From Clostridium felsineum DSM 794 (GTDB taxonomy: Bacteria > Bacillota > Clostridia > Clostridiales > Clostridiaceae): DNA of 64,000 nt. Under the pieces are notes generated by a model. The model was not told the origin of the DNA. It saw only the letters and a list, made by a program, of their open reading frames with translations, and ran no database searches. This document shows positions 8,710 through 18,579 of this stretch, piece by piece (position 1 is the stretch's first letter; each line of letters opens with the position of its first letter). The stretch spans positions 273,218 to 337,217 of the forward strand of contig NZ_CP096981.1 in the NCBI RefSeq assembly GCF_002006355.2, given 5' to 3'. The position numbers and the translations under genes are program-made.

Positions 8710-10131
8710 ATGGAATATAAATTACCACAAAATTTTATACTTGGTGCAGCTACATCTGCTTGGCAAGCTGAAGGATGGACTGACAAAAACGGAAGAGATA
8801 ATTTCGTAGATATGATGTATAAAGCTGCCCCAGAAAGATGGAATAATGGAATAGGTCCTACTATTGCAGACGACTTCTACAATAAATGGAGCGAGGATAT
8901 TGATTTAATGAAAAAAACAGGTTTGTCAGCTATAAGAATTTCCATAGATTGGAGTAGATTTATAGATGATTATGAAAATGCTACAATTAATGAAAAAGGA
9001 GCACAATTCTACGATAATGTAATAAATAAACTTAATAATATTGGAATAATGCCAATGATATGCCTTGAACACTGGGAGCTTCCTAAGGTTCTTTATGATA
9101 AATACGGTGGCTATGATTCTCTTAAAATTGTAGATTTGTATGTAAAATATGCAAAAAAGGTTTTCGAAAGATATAACGGGAAAGTAAAATACTTTTGGAC
9201 CTTTAATGAACCTATAGTAATTCCTCAACTTTGCTTTATGGATGGCTTTTGGTACCCTTATAAAACAGATACAAAGCTTGCAATGCAGTGGATATACGGA
9301 AAGGTACTTGCAAATGCTAAGGTTGTAGCTGCCTTTAAAGAAATGAATATTACAGGAAAAATAGGTATAATATTAAACCCTTCTGTTATATATTCCAGAA
9401 GTGAACTTAATGAAAATGATAAAAAAGCCAAAGAAGTAGCTGATCTTTTTTATTGGAAGAGCTTTATGGATCCATGTATAAAGGGACAATTTCCAAAAGA
9501 ACTTATAGATCTTCTAAAAAAAGAAAACTGTATGTTTGAATATAAAGAAGAAGATTTAGCAATAATAAAAAATAATACAATAGATATTTTAGGATTTAAC
9601 TACTATCAACCTATGAGGGTTATGGGTCAGAGATTTAAACCTGCTGAAAACATGTCTTTCCATCCAACTAAATACTTTGAGGAATATGATATGCCTGGAA
9701 AGAAGATAAATCCGTACAGAGGGTGGGAAATATACCCTAAGGCTCTTTACGATGCAGCTATGAGAATTAAAAATGAATACAATAACATCGAATGGATGGT
9801 AACCGAAAGCGGCATGGGGGTAGAAGGTGAAGAAAAATATAAAAATGAAGATGGAGTAATACAAGATGATTACAGAATAGATTTTTACAAAGAACATCTT
9901 GTTTGGCTTTTAAAAGCAATGGCTGAAGGTTCGAACTGCAAAGGCTATATGGTTTGGAATTGGCTAGATAATATTTCACCTGTAAATTCTCTAAAAAACA
10001 GGTATGGTCTAGTAGAACTTGATTTAAAAAACAATAGGAAAAGAAGAATTAAAAAATCAGGCTATTGGTTTAATAAACTTGAAAATGAAAAAACTTTCCA
10101 TTATAAAACTATAGATCAGGAATATAAATAG
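8710..10131 (+). CDS. GH1 6-phospho-beta-glycosidase of the PTS operon
   Basis: A 473-residue GH1 enzyme without a signal peptide. The acid/base is Glu167 in TFNEP; the nucleophile is Glu366 in VTESG, a mild variant of ITENG. SLKNRYGLVELD near the C-terminus supplies the Ser-x-Lys-x-x-Tyr phosphate pocket. It should split the phosphorylated disaccharide delivered by the adjacent PTS into hexose and hexose-6-phosphate. A GAGGAG site precedes the ATG, 19 nt after the RDD gene. It is only distantly similar to the GH1 enzyme at 0.6-2.0 kb, so the two probably handle different sugars. A strong terminator follows. Confidence 0.9.
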   Translation: MEYKLPQNFILGAATSAWQAEGWTDKNGRDNFVDMMYKAAPERWNNGIGPTIADDFYNKWSEDIDLMKKTGLSAIRISIDWSRFIDDYENATINEKGAQFYDNVINKLNNIGIMPMICLEHWELPKVLYDKYGGYDSLKIVDLYVKYAKKVFERYNGKVKYFWTFNEPIVIPQLCFMDGFWYPYKTDTKLAMQWIYGKVLANAKVVAAFKEMNITGKIGIILNPSVIYSRSELNENDKKAKEVADLFYWKSFMDPCIKGQFPKELIDLLKKENCMFEYKEEDLAIIKNNTIDILGFNYYQPMRVMGQRFKPAENMSFHPTKYFEEYDMPGKKINPYRGWEIYPKALYDAAMRIKNEYNNIEWMVTESGMGVEGEEKYKNEDGVIQDDYRIDFYKEHLVWLLKAMAEGSNCKGYMVWNWLDNISPVNSLKNRYGLVELDLKNNRKRRIKKSGYWFNKLENEKTFHYKTIDQEYK

Positions 10132-10137
10132 TATATC

Positions 10138-10175
10138 GAGGAGTTTTTATTTTAAGAATAAAAACTCCTCTTATT
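10138..10175 (+). terminator. Rho-independent terminator of the PTS operon
   Basis: A perfect 14-bp stem, GAGGAGTTTTTATT at 10138-10151 against 10157-10170, with T-rich sequence after it. Confidence 0.85.
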
Positions 10176-10195
10176 GTCTCTTATAATAAACCTTT

Positions 10196-10224
10196 TTGCA
10201 TGTTTAACGTAAACAAGTTATAAT
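10196..10224 (+). promoter_or_regulatory. SigA-type promoter of the GntR gene with a palindrome in the spacer
   Basis: TTGCAT at 10196-10201 and TATAAT at 10219-10224 are separated by exactly 17 nt. The spacer contains the near-palindrome TGTTTAACGTAAACA (10201-10215), a possible operator differing from the GTTATAAC sites. Confidence 0.75.
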
Positions 10225-10260
10225 AAGTATACTAAAGTAATATAGATGGAGGTGATAACA

Positions 10261-10974
10261 ATGAAACTTGATTTCAGTAGTGGTGCAAAACCTCTTTGGA
10301 GTCAAATGGCAAACATAATAAAAACTAGAATAGAAGATGGAGAGTATGAAATTGGCTGCACTCTTCCTTCCGAAATGAGTTTTGCAGATGAATTTAACGT
10401 TTCTAGAATAACTGTAAGACAAGCTCTTAATAGACTTATGACAGATGGGTATATACTTAGACAAAGGGGTAAGGGTACTATCGTAAAAAGAGATAGAACT
10501 GGTTTTTCTACAAGAATGCAGTCCTCTTTTAAGCAGCTCCAAGATGAATACAATAAAACCACGAAAATCCTTATAAGTGTAAACAACGTTAAAGCACCTG
10601 AGAATGTAGCAGAAGTGTTTGACATTGATACTGGTGATAATGTTATAATGTTAGAACGTTCAGTGGAATCTAAAGGCAAAGTAATAACAATATATCACAA
10701 TTATATAAGTCCTAAGGTTGGAGCATCACTAAAAGATGATTTTACAGGCTCTTTCTACAAATATCTAGAAATGAAGGGCTTTTATATAACCTCCGCTAAA
10801 GAAGTAATATCAGCAAAAATATCTACAGATAAAGATAAAGAAATATTTGGTTTTAGTTCAGATAAAGCAATGCTTTTAAAGACTAAGTATGGATATTCTG
10901 ATGGTGTTCCAGTAGAAATAACTTATGGAACCTATATTGCTGATGAATATAGTATAGTTATAGAGCTTGTATAA
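10261..10974 (+). CDS. GntR/HutC-type regulator with UTRA ligand domain
   Basis: A 237-residue transcription factor. Residues about 8-75 form the winged helix (PSEMSFADEFNVSRITVRQA), and about 90-237 match the UTRA/UbiC-type domain that binds phosphorylated sugars or similar effectors. An ATG at 10246 is in frame, but it is part of the ATGGAGGTG ribosome site, so initiation at 10261 is preferred. It has its own promoter after the PTS operon terminator. Likely the repressor of the PTS operon and, through the shared palindrome, of the GH5 mannanase; the effector is probably the 6-phospho disaccharide (inference). Confidence 0.88.
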   Translation: MKLDFSSGAKPLWSQMANIIKTRIEDGEYEIGCTLPSEMSFADEFNVSRITVRQALNRLMTDGYILRQRGKGTIVKRDRTGFSTRMQSSFKQLQDEYNKTTKILISVNNVKAPENVAEVFDIDTGDNVIMLERSVESKGKVITIYHNYISPKVGASLKDDFTGSFYKYLEMKGFYITSAKEVISAKISTDKDKEIFGFSSDKAMLLKTKYGYSDGVPVEITYGTYIADEYSIVIELV

Positions 10975-11023
10975 TATTAATACATAGGGTTGATATTATA
11001 CTTTAACCCTATGTATTAATATT
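10973..11023. repeat. perfect 19-bp inverted repeat with AGGGTT core
   Basis: Arms at 10973-10991 and 11005-11023 are exact complements around a 13-nt loop, overlapping the GntR stop codon. It may terminate GntR transcription, but the core AGGGTT/AACCCT recurs in many AT-rich palindromes at 5.6-25.8 kb. Confidence 0.75.
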
Positions 11024-11046
11024 AAGTTTTAATTTTTCTTATTAAA

Positions 11047-11080
11047 AAGGAGATATACTGCCTATGCAGTGTATCTCCTT
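11047..11080 (-). terminator. terminator of the cysteine protease gene
   Basis: A 14-bp stem, AAGGAGATATACTG against CAGTGTATCTCCTT, followed on the minus strand by a T run, just downstream of the protease stop. Confidence 0.85.
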
Positions 11081-11103
11081 AATTTTAAAAACTTATATTC
11101 AAA

Positions 11104-11958
11104 TTAGTCTTGTAAAACATATGCATCTGAATTTTCTTGTTGAAGTACTTTATAGCTAATCCAACCATATCCGTTAATACCCCAGTTTGTACCCCAAGAG
11201 TTGATGAACTTAACAGCTTGTTTGCTATCATCATAACCAACTACACAAAGAGCATGTCCACCTCTGTCTTTACCTGATATTACATCAAATATAGGATTGC
11301 TTGGTGAGATATTATCAAAATCAGGATAAACATCTATTCCTATAACAACAGGATTTCCTTGAGCTAATTCATCCTTTATTTCTGTATAATCTCCACTATC
11401 AAGTTGTTGCCAATCAGTAGCTTTGTATTGAGCTGCATGTCTTTTTTGTAATGATGTTGGTTGAGTTTCCCAACCATAATCATCACCATCATATGGCATA
11501 TCAGTTATTGTTGTATCTCCTTGATCTACAAGAAGGTTGAAAGCATCACTAAACTGACTTCCACCACCATCAGCTGAATCATCAGCATGTATTTGGCTGT
11601 AGATGTATGAAGGGCTGAAGAAATGGTTAAGAGTTTTTACTCCCCAATTTCTTTTTTGGTTTTCTTCATAACTCTTAGCATAAGTTGAAGCGAAAGTAAC
11701 GCAGCTTCCTAATGAACCTTGATCTTTAACAGTTGGAAAATTAGCTGATAAATCAACTGATGTTGCAGCTTTTCTAACTGCGGCAAATGTTCTTGGAGCC
11801 TTCTTCATTCCTTTAATAGTTTGATGACGAGTTCTAAGACCTAATGGATGCAAAGTTTGCGCATTAACATGTGCTCCAAAAGTCACACTTGTTAATAATA
11901 ATGCTCCTATAGTAAATGAGCTAACTAATGCTTTAGTAGTAATTGTTTTAAATTTCAT
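11104..11958 (-). CDS. secreted papain-like (C1 family) cysteine protease
   Basis: About 284 residues. A signal peptide (1 to about 34, ending HVNA) is followed by a short basic pro-region and a C1-type catalytic domain. Catalytic residues are visible: Cys86 in QGSLGSCVTFA, His235 in GGHALCVVGYD and Asn253 in FINSWGTNWG. A GTG nine nt upstream is part of the GAGGGTG ribosome site, so ATG 11958 is preferred. Such enzymes are exported and degrade proteins or process surface proteins. The neighbouring ChW surface proteins on the same strand are possible substrates, but nothing proves it. It has its own terminator. Confidence 0.9.
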   Translation of the reverse strand: MKFKTITTKALVSSFTIGALLLTSVTFGAHVNAQTLHPLGLRTRHQTIKGMKKAPRTFAAVRKAATSVDLSANFPTVKDQGSLGSCVTFASTYAKSYEENQKRNWGVKTLNHFFSPSYIYSQIHADDSADGGGSQFSDAFNLLVDQGDTTITDMPYDGDDYGWETQPTSLQKRHAAQYKATDWQQLDSGDYTEIKDELAQGNPVVIGIDVYPDFDNISPSNPIFDVISGKDRGGHALCVVGYDDSKQAVKFINSWGTNWGINGYGWISYKVLQQENSDAYVLQD

Positions 11959-12267
11959 AAAATACACCCTCTCTTTTATTTTTTTACATTTCTAGAATTG
12001 CAATACTTTTATGTAAATAAGTATACTTACAATTATAAATAAACGCAATTTCTATTTTACATAAAAAATACGGTTTTTTTACTAGTTTGCTTGTATTTTT
12101 GTGGTTTTTCTTATTAAATTAACATTTTACATTTTTTTATATTTTTTGTCTTTTCTTAACGAAACTTAAAGCGTTTACATTATTCAATCCCTTGATTTAA
12201 GCTATTTCTCATAACTCTATTCTTTTTATTTAAAATAATAACTTAAATAAAACTACTGCTAAATCAA

Positions 12268-12345
12268 ATAAAAAAGTAAATTTAGCATTTACTTTTTTAT
12301 TAAAAATATAGGACCACAAAACTATTTTATAATTTTGTAGTCCTA
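12268..12345 (-). terminator. tandem stem-loops ending the ChW operon
   Basis: Two hairpins: arms 12309-12321 and 12333-12345 (13 bp, one mismatch) and arms 12268-12281 and 12287-12300 (perfect 14 bp ending in T6 on the minus strand). The second is a convincing terminator for minus-strand transcription. Confidence 0.8.
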
Positions 12346-12362
12346 CATATATATGTTGCAAT

Positions 12363-12450
12363 GAAGTTTTTAATTTGTGGCTTCTAAAATATCACTTCTT
12401 AATAGGTTCAACTCTAAGATGTTTTTAAAGTCAAAAGGTATTAGAACTTT
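12363..12450. repeat. dispersed imperfect palindrome, copy 1
   Basis: Left arm 12363-12389 (diverged) and right arm 12424-12450 containing AAAAGGTATTAGAACTTT. The right arm is almost identical to the copies ending near 18.48 and 23.24 kb, and the loop shares CACT...TTAATAGGTTC with them. It lies in the 3' untranslated region of the ChW gene. Confidence 0.7.
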
Positions 12451-12463
12451 CTAAGCTTATATA

Positions 12464-15049
12464 TCAATACATTAATTTAACCAAATTACTTCCGTCTAAA
12501 TTCATTTTATACCAAACACTATTGCTATCCTCATAGTATATATAATTTTCAAATATATTTATAAATTTATTTGTTATGCTATTTGAAATTAAAAGAGAAT
12601 TTGAGCCGTTTAAATCTGTTCTATAAAGCTTTGTTGCATCCTTATAGTATATAAAATTATTATAGCCAGTTACATAGTAGTCAGTAACGGTTAATATTTT
12701 AGTATCTATTAATGTGTTTAAATCAACCTTATGAAGATAATCATCATCATAGGCCTCATAATATAAACTTCCACTACTTATAAAATAGTTAGTATTCCAG
12801 GTATATCCTATTAATGTGTTATTTTGATAACTTCCATCTAAAACTAATTTATTAATAGACCAATTATTAAGATCTAAATAATAAATAGCTCCATTGTATA
12901 GATACATCTTATATATATTTCCACTCAATATTTGAACTCTATTTTGACCATTAGTATCTACCTTATAGGCTGATCTACCACTTATATAATAAACTGCTCC
13001 GTTGTAGTAATTAATACTTGTAGCATCATCAGTAGTAAGTGTTTTCATGGTACCATTTGAATCTACACTTGTAAGCTTATTATTATAGTTAGTATAAACC
13101 ACATTCGAATCTGTTGAGTCATCAGCTGTTCTATAAAACTCACTATTATCAACATTAGCTTTAGGATAATTATCTGCGTCCCACTCTGCTTTATCAATGG
13201 TATGATCTGCAAGCATTTGTTTATCAGATAAATTAAAATACTTATGATTTAAATCTAAGGATGTGTTGTTTTGTGCTACAGGATCATCCCAGGTAGCATC
13301 TACTTGATAATAGTTTCCATCATCTAATTTTACAATATTCCAAGCATGATCAAGTGCGTAGTCTGTTATCATACCTGTTGGTATTCCTACTAAATTACAC
13401 ATAATTTTAAAAGCTTCCGCATACCCCTGACACACTGCTCTATGATTAATAAGGGCTCCATAAGCGGTATAAATATCATAAGATACGTTATTAGTTGTAA
13501 ATACAGCTGTTTCATACTGAGTATTGGCAACTATATAATCATGTATAGCAAGTTCCTTTTGAACCTGTGTCATATTTGGATTAATTATACTACTTAAAAT
13601 AGTATTTGCACTTTGAAGTGCCTGAGCTTCCTTCAAATTATTAGTCCCAACAGAAACTGATACCGCAGCTGTTTTGTTTCCATCTTCAGTTGTAGCTGTA
13701 ATCACTGCATTTCCCACAGAAATAGCTGTAACTTTACCACTGTAATCTACAGTTGCCACATATTCATTGGAAGATGTCCATTTTATATTTTTATTTGTTG
13801 CGCTTGTAGGTAATATTGATGCTACTAAATTATCTGTATCACCTACCTTTAAACTACTTGAAGCTTTATTTAAGGTTATAGATTGTACATCTACTTTTTT
13901 TACTATCCTTATTCTTAATGCTTCAACCCTAAGTCCTTTGCCATTTGTTCCAGCTTCGGCTCCATCTTGTGTCCAAGCTTGCCAACCTACATTCTGCACA
14001 TGTGCCTGATACTGTACTGTATAATCTGGCATATTTACAAGCTTAATTTCCATTGCCTCGATTCTAAGTCCTCGTCCATCTGTTCCTGCCTCAACCCCGT
14101 CAGAAACCCAAGGTTGCCAGCCTACATTCTGCACATGCGTTCTATAGGTTATTTGAGCTCCAGCTGGTGCATTTAAAAGCTTAATTTTTAAAGCTTCAAC
14201 TCGAAGAGACTGTCCATCTGTTCCTACCTCGCCTCCATCTTGTACAAAATCTTGCCAACCTATATTCTGTACGTGTGCACTATAGCTTACACCCAAATCT
14301 CCAGGATCTACAGTAACAGCACATGAGGCTGTTTTATTCCCATCAATTGATGCTGCTGTAACTGTTGCAGTTCCTTGTTTAAGAGCTGTAATTTTGCCAT
14401 TAGCATCAACAGCTGCTACCGTAGAATCTGAAGAAGTCCAATTTAAATTTTTATTGGTAGCATCCACTGGATTAAATACAGCACTTAACTGATCTACTTG
14501 TCCTGCTTTTAATTCATCTGAAGTCTTGTTTAAGGTTATGGACTGAACCGATGTCTTTTTAACTATTCTTATTTTCAAAGCTTCAACTCTAAGAGATTGT
14601 CCATTTGTTCCTGCTTCAGCTCCGTCTTGTACCCAAGCTTGCCAGCCTATATTTTGTACATGCGCTTGATACTGTACTATATAATCTGGCATGTTTATAA
14701 GCTTTATCTCTAAGGCTTCAATTCTAAGACCTTGTCCATCTGTTCCTGCCTCTATTCCATCTTGAGTCCAAGCCTGCCAGCCTATATTTTGTACATGCGT
14801 TCTATAGCTTATTTGCGCTCCATTTGGTGCATTATTAAGTTTAATTTTCAGTGCTTCAACTCTAAGTCCACGTCCATCTGTTCCTACCTCAGAACCATCC
14901 TGAACAGGAGCTTGCCAACCTACATTTTGAACGTGCGCTTCATAGGAAACTCCTACTTCATTTGTATCTGCTTTAAAATTATTACTTAAATAGAACATTG
15001 TAAAAATAAAGGAAAGGACAATTATTAATACTACATTTTTTCTTTTCAT
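12464..15049 (-). CDS. ChW-repeat, Big2 and transglutaminase-like surface protein (paralogue 1)
   Basis: 861 residues, exported by an N-terminal signal (about 1-28). The order is: three ChW repeats (hydrophobic with conserved G-W, e.g. HVQNIGWQAW), a Big2 immunoglobulin-like module, three more ChW repeats, a second Big2 module, a transglutaminase-like domain (about 470-640) and a C-terminal repeat region (about 640-861; IYYxD motifs, DUF5050-like, probably beta-propeller). The transglutaminase/protease triad is visible: Cys in RAVCQGYAEAF, His in DHAWNIV, Asp in VDATWDDP. ChW repeats are typical of C. acetobutylicum surface proteins and are thought to bind the cell wall or substrate. A TGGAGGAC site precedes the ATG. 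A terminator separates it from the paralogue upstream. Confidence 0.88.
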   Translation of the reverse strand: MKRKNVVLIIVLSFIFTMFYLSNNFKADTNEVGVSYEAHVQNVGWQAPVQDGSEVGTDGRGLRVEALKIKLNNAPNGAQISYRTHVQNIGWQAWTQDGIEAGTDGQGLRIEALEIKLINMPDYIVQYQAHVQNIGWQAWVQDGAEAGTNGQSLRVEALKIRIVKKTSVQSITLNKTSDELKAGQVDQLSAVFNPVDATNKNLNWTSSDSTVAAVDANGKITALKQGTATVTAASIDGNKTASCAVTVDPGDLGVSYSAHVQNIGWQDFVQDGGEVGTDGQSLRVEALKIKLLNAPAGAQITYRTHVQNVGWQPWVSDGVEAGTDGRGLRIEAMEIKLVNMPDYTVQYQAHVQNVGWQAWTQDGAEAGTNGKGLRVEALRIRIVKKVDVQSITLNKASSSLKVGDTDNLVASILPTSATNKNIKWTSSNEYVATVDYSGKVTAISVGNAVITATTEDGNKTAAVSVSVGTNNLKEAQALQSANTILSSIINPNMTQVQKELAIHDYIVANTQYETAVFTTNNVSYDIYTAYGALINHRAVCQGYAEAFKIMCNLVGIPTGMITDYALDHAWNIVKLDDGNYYQVDATWDDPVAQNNTSLDLNHKYFNLSDKQMLADHTIDKAEWDADNYPKANVDNSEFYRTADDSTDSNVVYTNYNNKLTSVDSNGTMKTLTTDDATSINYYNGAVYYISGRSAYKVDTNGQNRVQILSGNIYKMYLYNGAIYYLDLNNWSINKLVLDGSYQNNTLIGYTWNTNYFISSGSLYYEAYDDDYLHKVDLNTLIDTKILTVTDYYVTGYNNFIYYKDATKLYRTDLNGSNSLLISNSITNKFINIFENYIYYEDSNSVWYKMNLDGSNLVKLMY

Positions 15050-15120
15050 CTTAGTCCTCCATGAAACGTATTTCTTTTTATATCGATTTTTTTACTGGTT
15101 TACTGTACACTAGAAAGCAA

Positions 15121-15148
15121 AAAAAGATTGGGCTAACCCAATCTTTTT
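15121..15148 (-). terminator. terminator between the two ChW genes
   Basis: A perfect 12-bp stem AAAAAGATTGGG / CCCAATCTTTTT with a 4-nt loop. It overlaps the stop codon of the upstream paralogue. Confidence 0.88.
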
Positions 15149-17735
15149 AAATATTTATACTAATTAAATTGTTTCCATCTAAATTCATTCTGAACCAACT
15201 GTTATCATCATCACGATAATATATATATCCCATATATACCTGTATCCATTGCACGATATTACTTGATATAAGTTTTAGATTTCCGCCACTTAAATCGGTT
15301 CTGTAAAGCTTATTTGAATCTTTATAGTATATATAGTCGTTATAATTAGTTATATTATAATCAGAAACCTTTAATATTTCCTTATCAGAAAGTGTACTTA
15401 AATCGATTTTATTAAGACCTAAATGGTCAGTTGTTTCATAATATAAACAACCATATTTTATAAAAAAGTTAGAATTCCAAGTGTATGCTACTATACTATC
15501 TTTATTGCTATTATTTTGCCAATCTAATTTAACTCTATGAATAGCCCAATCATTACTTCCAAGATAATAAATATCTCCGTTATATAAATACATTTTTGAA
15601 GCTTTACTTGCTATCTTAACTTTACTCTGCCCATTAGTATCTATCCTATATATACAATCGTTGCTTATATAATATAAAAGTCCATTGTCATAAATGATAT
15701 TTTTTGCATCATCATTTGATATTACCTTAACATTTCCCTTTGAATCTACTCCAGAAAGATTTCCCTCATAGCTTGTATAAACCATATTATTATCAGCAGC
15801 TTCTCCTGTAATCGAATAGAATTCACTATTATCAACTGAAGCAACTGGATAAGCGTATGTGTCCCATATATTTTTATCAATAGCATGATCTGCAAACATT
15901 TGCTTATCTGATATGTTAAAATATTTATGACTTATATCAGAAACATCTTGATTAAAGTAAAGAGGATCATCCCAAGTTACATCTACTTGATAGAAATTTC
16001 CATCATTTAATTTAACAGTGTTCCACTCATGATTAATTGTATAATCAACTACTGTTCTTGTTGGAATATCTTCTAAATTGCACATTAATTTGAAAGCTTC
16101 TGCATATCCAGCACATACTGCCTTGTGATTTAAAAGAACCCCATAAGAAGTATAATCACTAGCTGGTACATCCGTAGTTCTAAATATATCCGTATCATAT
16201 TGAGTATTTGCAACTATATAATCATGAATAGCAAGTTCTTTTTCAAGCTGTGTCATATTAGGTTTTATTATCTTACTTAAAACCTCCTTTGCAGTACTTA
16301 AAGTTTCATTTTCTTCATTACTACTGCCATTTACATTAATAGTGCAGGAAGCAGTTTTATTTCCATCCTCACTAGTTGCCGTAATTACTGCTGTTCCCAT
16401 GGAAAGTGCTCTAATATTACCACTATCAGTTACTACTACTACATTTTCATTAGATGACATCCACTTAACATTCTTATTGGTAGCTCCTATTGGTGAAATT
16501 GAAGCCTTAACACTGTCTACATTCCCTACACTTAAATTCAAAGAGTTTTTTTCTAGTTTTATAGACTCTACAGAAACCTTTTTTACAAGCTTTATTTTTA
16601 TTGCTTCAATTCTAAGACCTTCACCTTCTGTTCCTGCTATAGAGCCATCGTAAACCCAATCTTGCCAGCCTACATTTTGTACATATGCTTGATATTGAAC
16701 CATATAATTAGGCATATTTAGGAGTTTCATTTCCAAAGCTTCAACTCTAAGCCCTTGTCCTTCTGTTCCTGCCTCTAAACCGTCTTGTCTCCAATCCTGC
16801 CAACCTATATTTTGTACATGCGTTCTATATGATATTTGTGCTCCATCTGGTGCATTTACAAGCTTTATTTTAAGGGCTTCGATTCTAAGATCTTGGCCTT
16901 CCGTACCTGCCTCTAACCCATCTTGAGTCCAGTTTTGCCAACCTATATTCTGTACATGTGTACTATAGGTTATTCCTAAATCTCCGGGATTCACAGTAAC
17001 ACTACAAGTATCATTCTTTTCTCCATCAATAGAAGAAGCTGTGATTATTGCATTTCCTACCTTTAATGCTGTAATTTTTCCACTTTCATCTACGGATACT
17101 ATATTAGCATTTGAAGATGTCCATTTTAAATTTTTATTGTTAGCATCTACAGGACTAAAATTTACACTTAATAAATCCTTATCTCCAACTTTTAAAGTAT
17201 CAGATGCCTTATTTAATTTTATAGCCTGCACTACTGTATTTTTAACTATCTTTATTCTCAAAGCTTCAACTCTAAGTCCTTCACCCTCTGTACCTGCCTC
17301 TAATCCATCTTGAGTCCAGTCCTGCCAGCCTATGTTCTGTACATGTGCACTATACTCAACAGAATACCCCGGCATATTTACAAGCTTTATTTCAATTGCC
17401 TCAATTCTAAGGTTTTGTCCATCTGTACCTGCCTCTAATCCGTCTTGAGTCCAAGCTTGCCAACCTATATTTTGTACATGTGCCCTATACATTACTTGCG
17501 CTCCCTCAGGTGCATTTACAAGTTTTATCTTTAAGGCTTCAACCCTAAGTGCCTGTCCATTCGTACCTGCTTCTTGCCCGTCAAATACCCACGGCTGCCA
17601 GCCTATATTTTGAACATGAGCATCATAAGAAATTCCTACTTCATTAGAATCGGCTTTTATTACAGTTTTACCTGAACAAAAAAATATAAGTATAAGTGCA
17701 AGCCCAATACTTAAAACTATGTACTTTCGTTTCAT
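15147..17735 (-). CDS. ChW-repeat, Big2 and transglutaminase-like surface protein (paralogue 2)
   Basis: 862 residues with the same order as its neighbour: signal peptide, 3 ChW, Big2, 3 ChW, Big2, transglutaminase-like domain and the IYYxD C-terminal repeats. Triad residues are kept: Cys in KAVCAGYAEAF, His in NHEWNTV, Asp in VDVTWDDP. The two proteins are clearly tandem duplicates, differing mostly in loops and in the C-terminal region. A GGGAGGG site precedes the ATG. Because each gene has its own terminator and leader, they can be expressed separately. The role is likely outside the cell, in wall attachment and crosslinking or hydrolysis; the actual substrate is unknown. Confidence 0.88.
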   Translation of the reverse strand: MKRKYIVLSIGLALILIFFCSGKTVIKADSNEVGISYDAHVQNIGWQPWVFDGQEAGTNGQALRVEALKIKLVNAPEGAQVMYRAHVQNIGWQAWTQDGLEAGTDGQNLRIEAIEIKLVNMPGYSVEYSAHVQNIGWQDWTQDGLEAGTEGEGLRVEALRIKIVKNTVVQAIKLNKASDTLKVGDKDLLSVNFSPVDANNKNLKWTSSNANIVSVDESGKITALKVGNAIITASSIDGEKNDTCSVTVNPGDLGITYSTHVQNIGWQNWTQDGLEAGTEGQDLRIEALKIKLVNAPDGAQISYRTHVQNIGWQDWRQDGLEAGTEGQGLRVEALEMKLLNMPNYMVQYQAYVQNVGWQDWVYDGSIAGTEGEGLRIEAIKIKLVKKVSVESIKLEKNSLNLSVGNVDSVKASISPIGATNKNVKWMSSNENVVVVTDSGNIRALSMGTAVITATSEDGNKTASCTINVNGSSNEENETLSTAKEVLSKIIKPNMTQLEKELAIHDYIVANTQYDTDIFRTTDVPASDYTSYGVLLNHKAVCAGYAEAFKLMCNLEDIPTRTVVDYTINHEWNTVKLNDGNFYQVDVTWDDPLYFNQDVSDISHKYFNISDKQMFADHAIDKNIWDTYAYPVASVDNSEFYSITGEAADNNMVYTSYEGNLSGVDSKGNVKVISNDDAKNIIYDNGLLYYISNDCIYRIDTNGQSKVKIASKASKMYLYNGDIYYLGSNDWAIHRVKLDWQNNSNKDSIVAYTWNSNFFIKYGCLYYETTDHLGLNKIDLSTLSDKEILKVSDYNITNYNDYIYYKDSNKLYRTDLSGGNLKLISSNIVQWIQVYMGYIYYRDDDNSWFRMNLDGNNLISINI

Positions 17736-17781
17736 AATGAGCCCTCCCTGAAACTTTATTTATTTTTTATGGTGCTACTAC

Positions 17782-17842
17782 ATATAACGCACTAAAATTC
17801 TTACATTATAACTCAGAATGTATTAGAATTTATGCGTTATAT
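17782..17842. repeat. dispersed imperfect palindrome, short copy
   Basis: Left arm ATATAACGCACTAAAATTCT (continuing to 17807) and right arm ending AATTTATGCGTTATAT pair with two small bulges around a short spacer. The same arms occur at 30.2-30.3 kb around a longer centre. This copy looks like a deletion form with most of the loop missing. Confidence 0.8.
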
Positions 17843-18390
17843 ATACAAAAAAATATGTGATTTTATTATATACGCTGCAGAAAATATTATAACTTTCTCA
17901 ACTTATTATTAACCATCAAACACTCTTATCAAATTCACAATTTATTTGTATTTACCCATTTACACCGATTCTAGCGAGTTTTTTTATTATAAAACGTATT
18001 CATAATTGATTTATTGCTATTATAAACCTTTTTCACGCTTTTAAAACCATTAATACCATATATTTAAGATATCATTTTTTTTAATATTATACAATCCTAG
18101 AATATCTAAGTCTGATATAAAAAAATAGTTCATAATTCAACATAATCAATAATTCTAAGTTTTTTGACAATTTATAAAAAATGTTATTTATAGTGCATGT
18201 TACTGATAATGCTTTAATGTTTACGTTTACTTTTTTTGATTTTATCAATCTCCCTTTTATGTAATTCAACATTTTGTATAATATTTAAATTCAATATAGT
18301 ATGGTATATTGGGGTTATAGTTAACCTTTAACCTTGATATGTTATACCGTAAAATTTTTCCATAAGCATAAATGATTTTTCTTCTATATA

Positions 18391-18489
18391 ATGTAGTTAT
18401 TTTTTTATGTTATATATAAATATCACTACTTAACAGGTTCTACTTTATGATATTTTAAAAATAATAAGGTATTAGAACTTTCTAGACTT
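18391..18489. repeat. dispersed imperfect palindrome, degenerate copy
   Basis: The right arm AAGGTATTAGAACTTTCTAG (18466-18485) and loop ATCACTACTTAACAGGTTC match the copy at 12.4 kb. The left arm is weak. Confidence 0.6.
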
Positions 18490-18579
18490 ATATATAATGT
18501 TGAAAAAATTTAAAATGGATAGAATTTATAAAAGGCTGCATATATATAAATATTTATATAACTCATAGCCCTAAATCTT

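Larger units (their letters stand above)
11959..12463. other. intergenic region with terminators and a palindromic element
   Basis: About 500 nt. The right part (12268-12450) holds two stem-loops and a copy of the dispersed imperfect palindrome, all downstream of the ChW gene on the minus strand. The left part is the promoter region of the protease, AT-rich, with no clear operator. Confidence 0.6.

Noticed and set aside
10201..10215. Catabolite (CcpA) site TGTTTAACGTAAACA in the gntR promoter
   Set aside because: It is one base too long for the usual cre pattern and lacks the standard half-sites; kept only as an unnamed palindrome.
17782..17842. Integron attC-like look (AACGC...GCGTT arms) of the dispersed palindromes
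   Set aside because: No integrase of the IntI type, no cassette array, and only some copies carry AACGC/GCGTT; the shared core is TTCTTAC/GTATTAGAA.
18087..18272. 61-codon minus-strand reading frame
   Set aside because: No ribosome site, poor codon pattern and it crosses AT-rich non-coding sequence.
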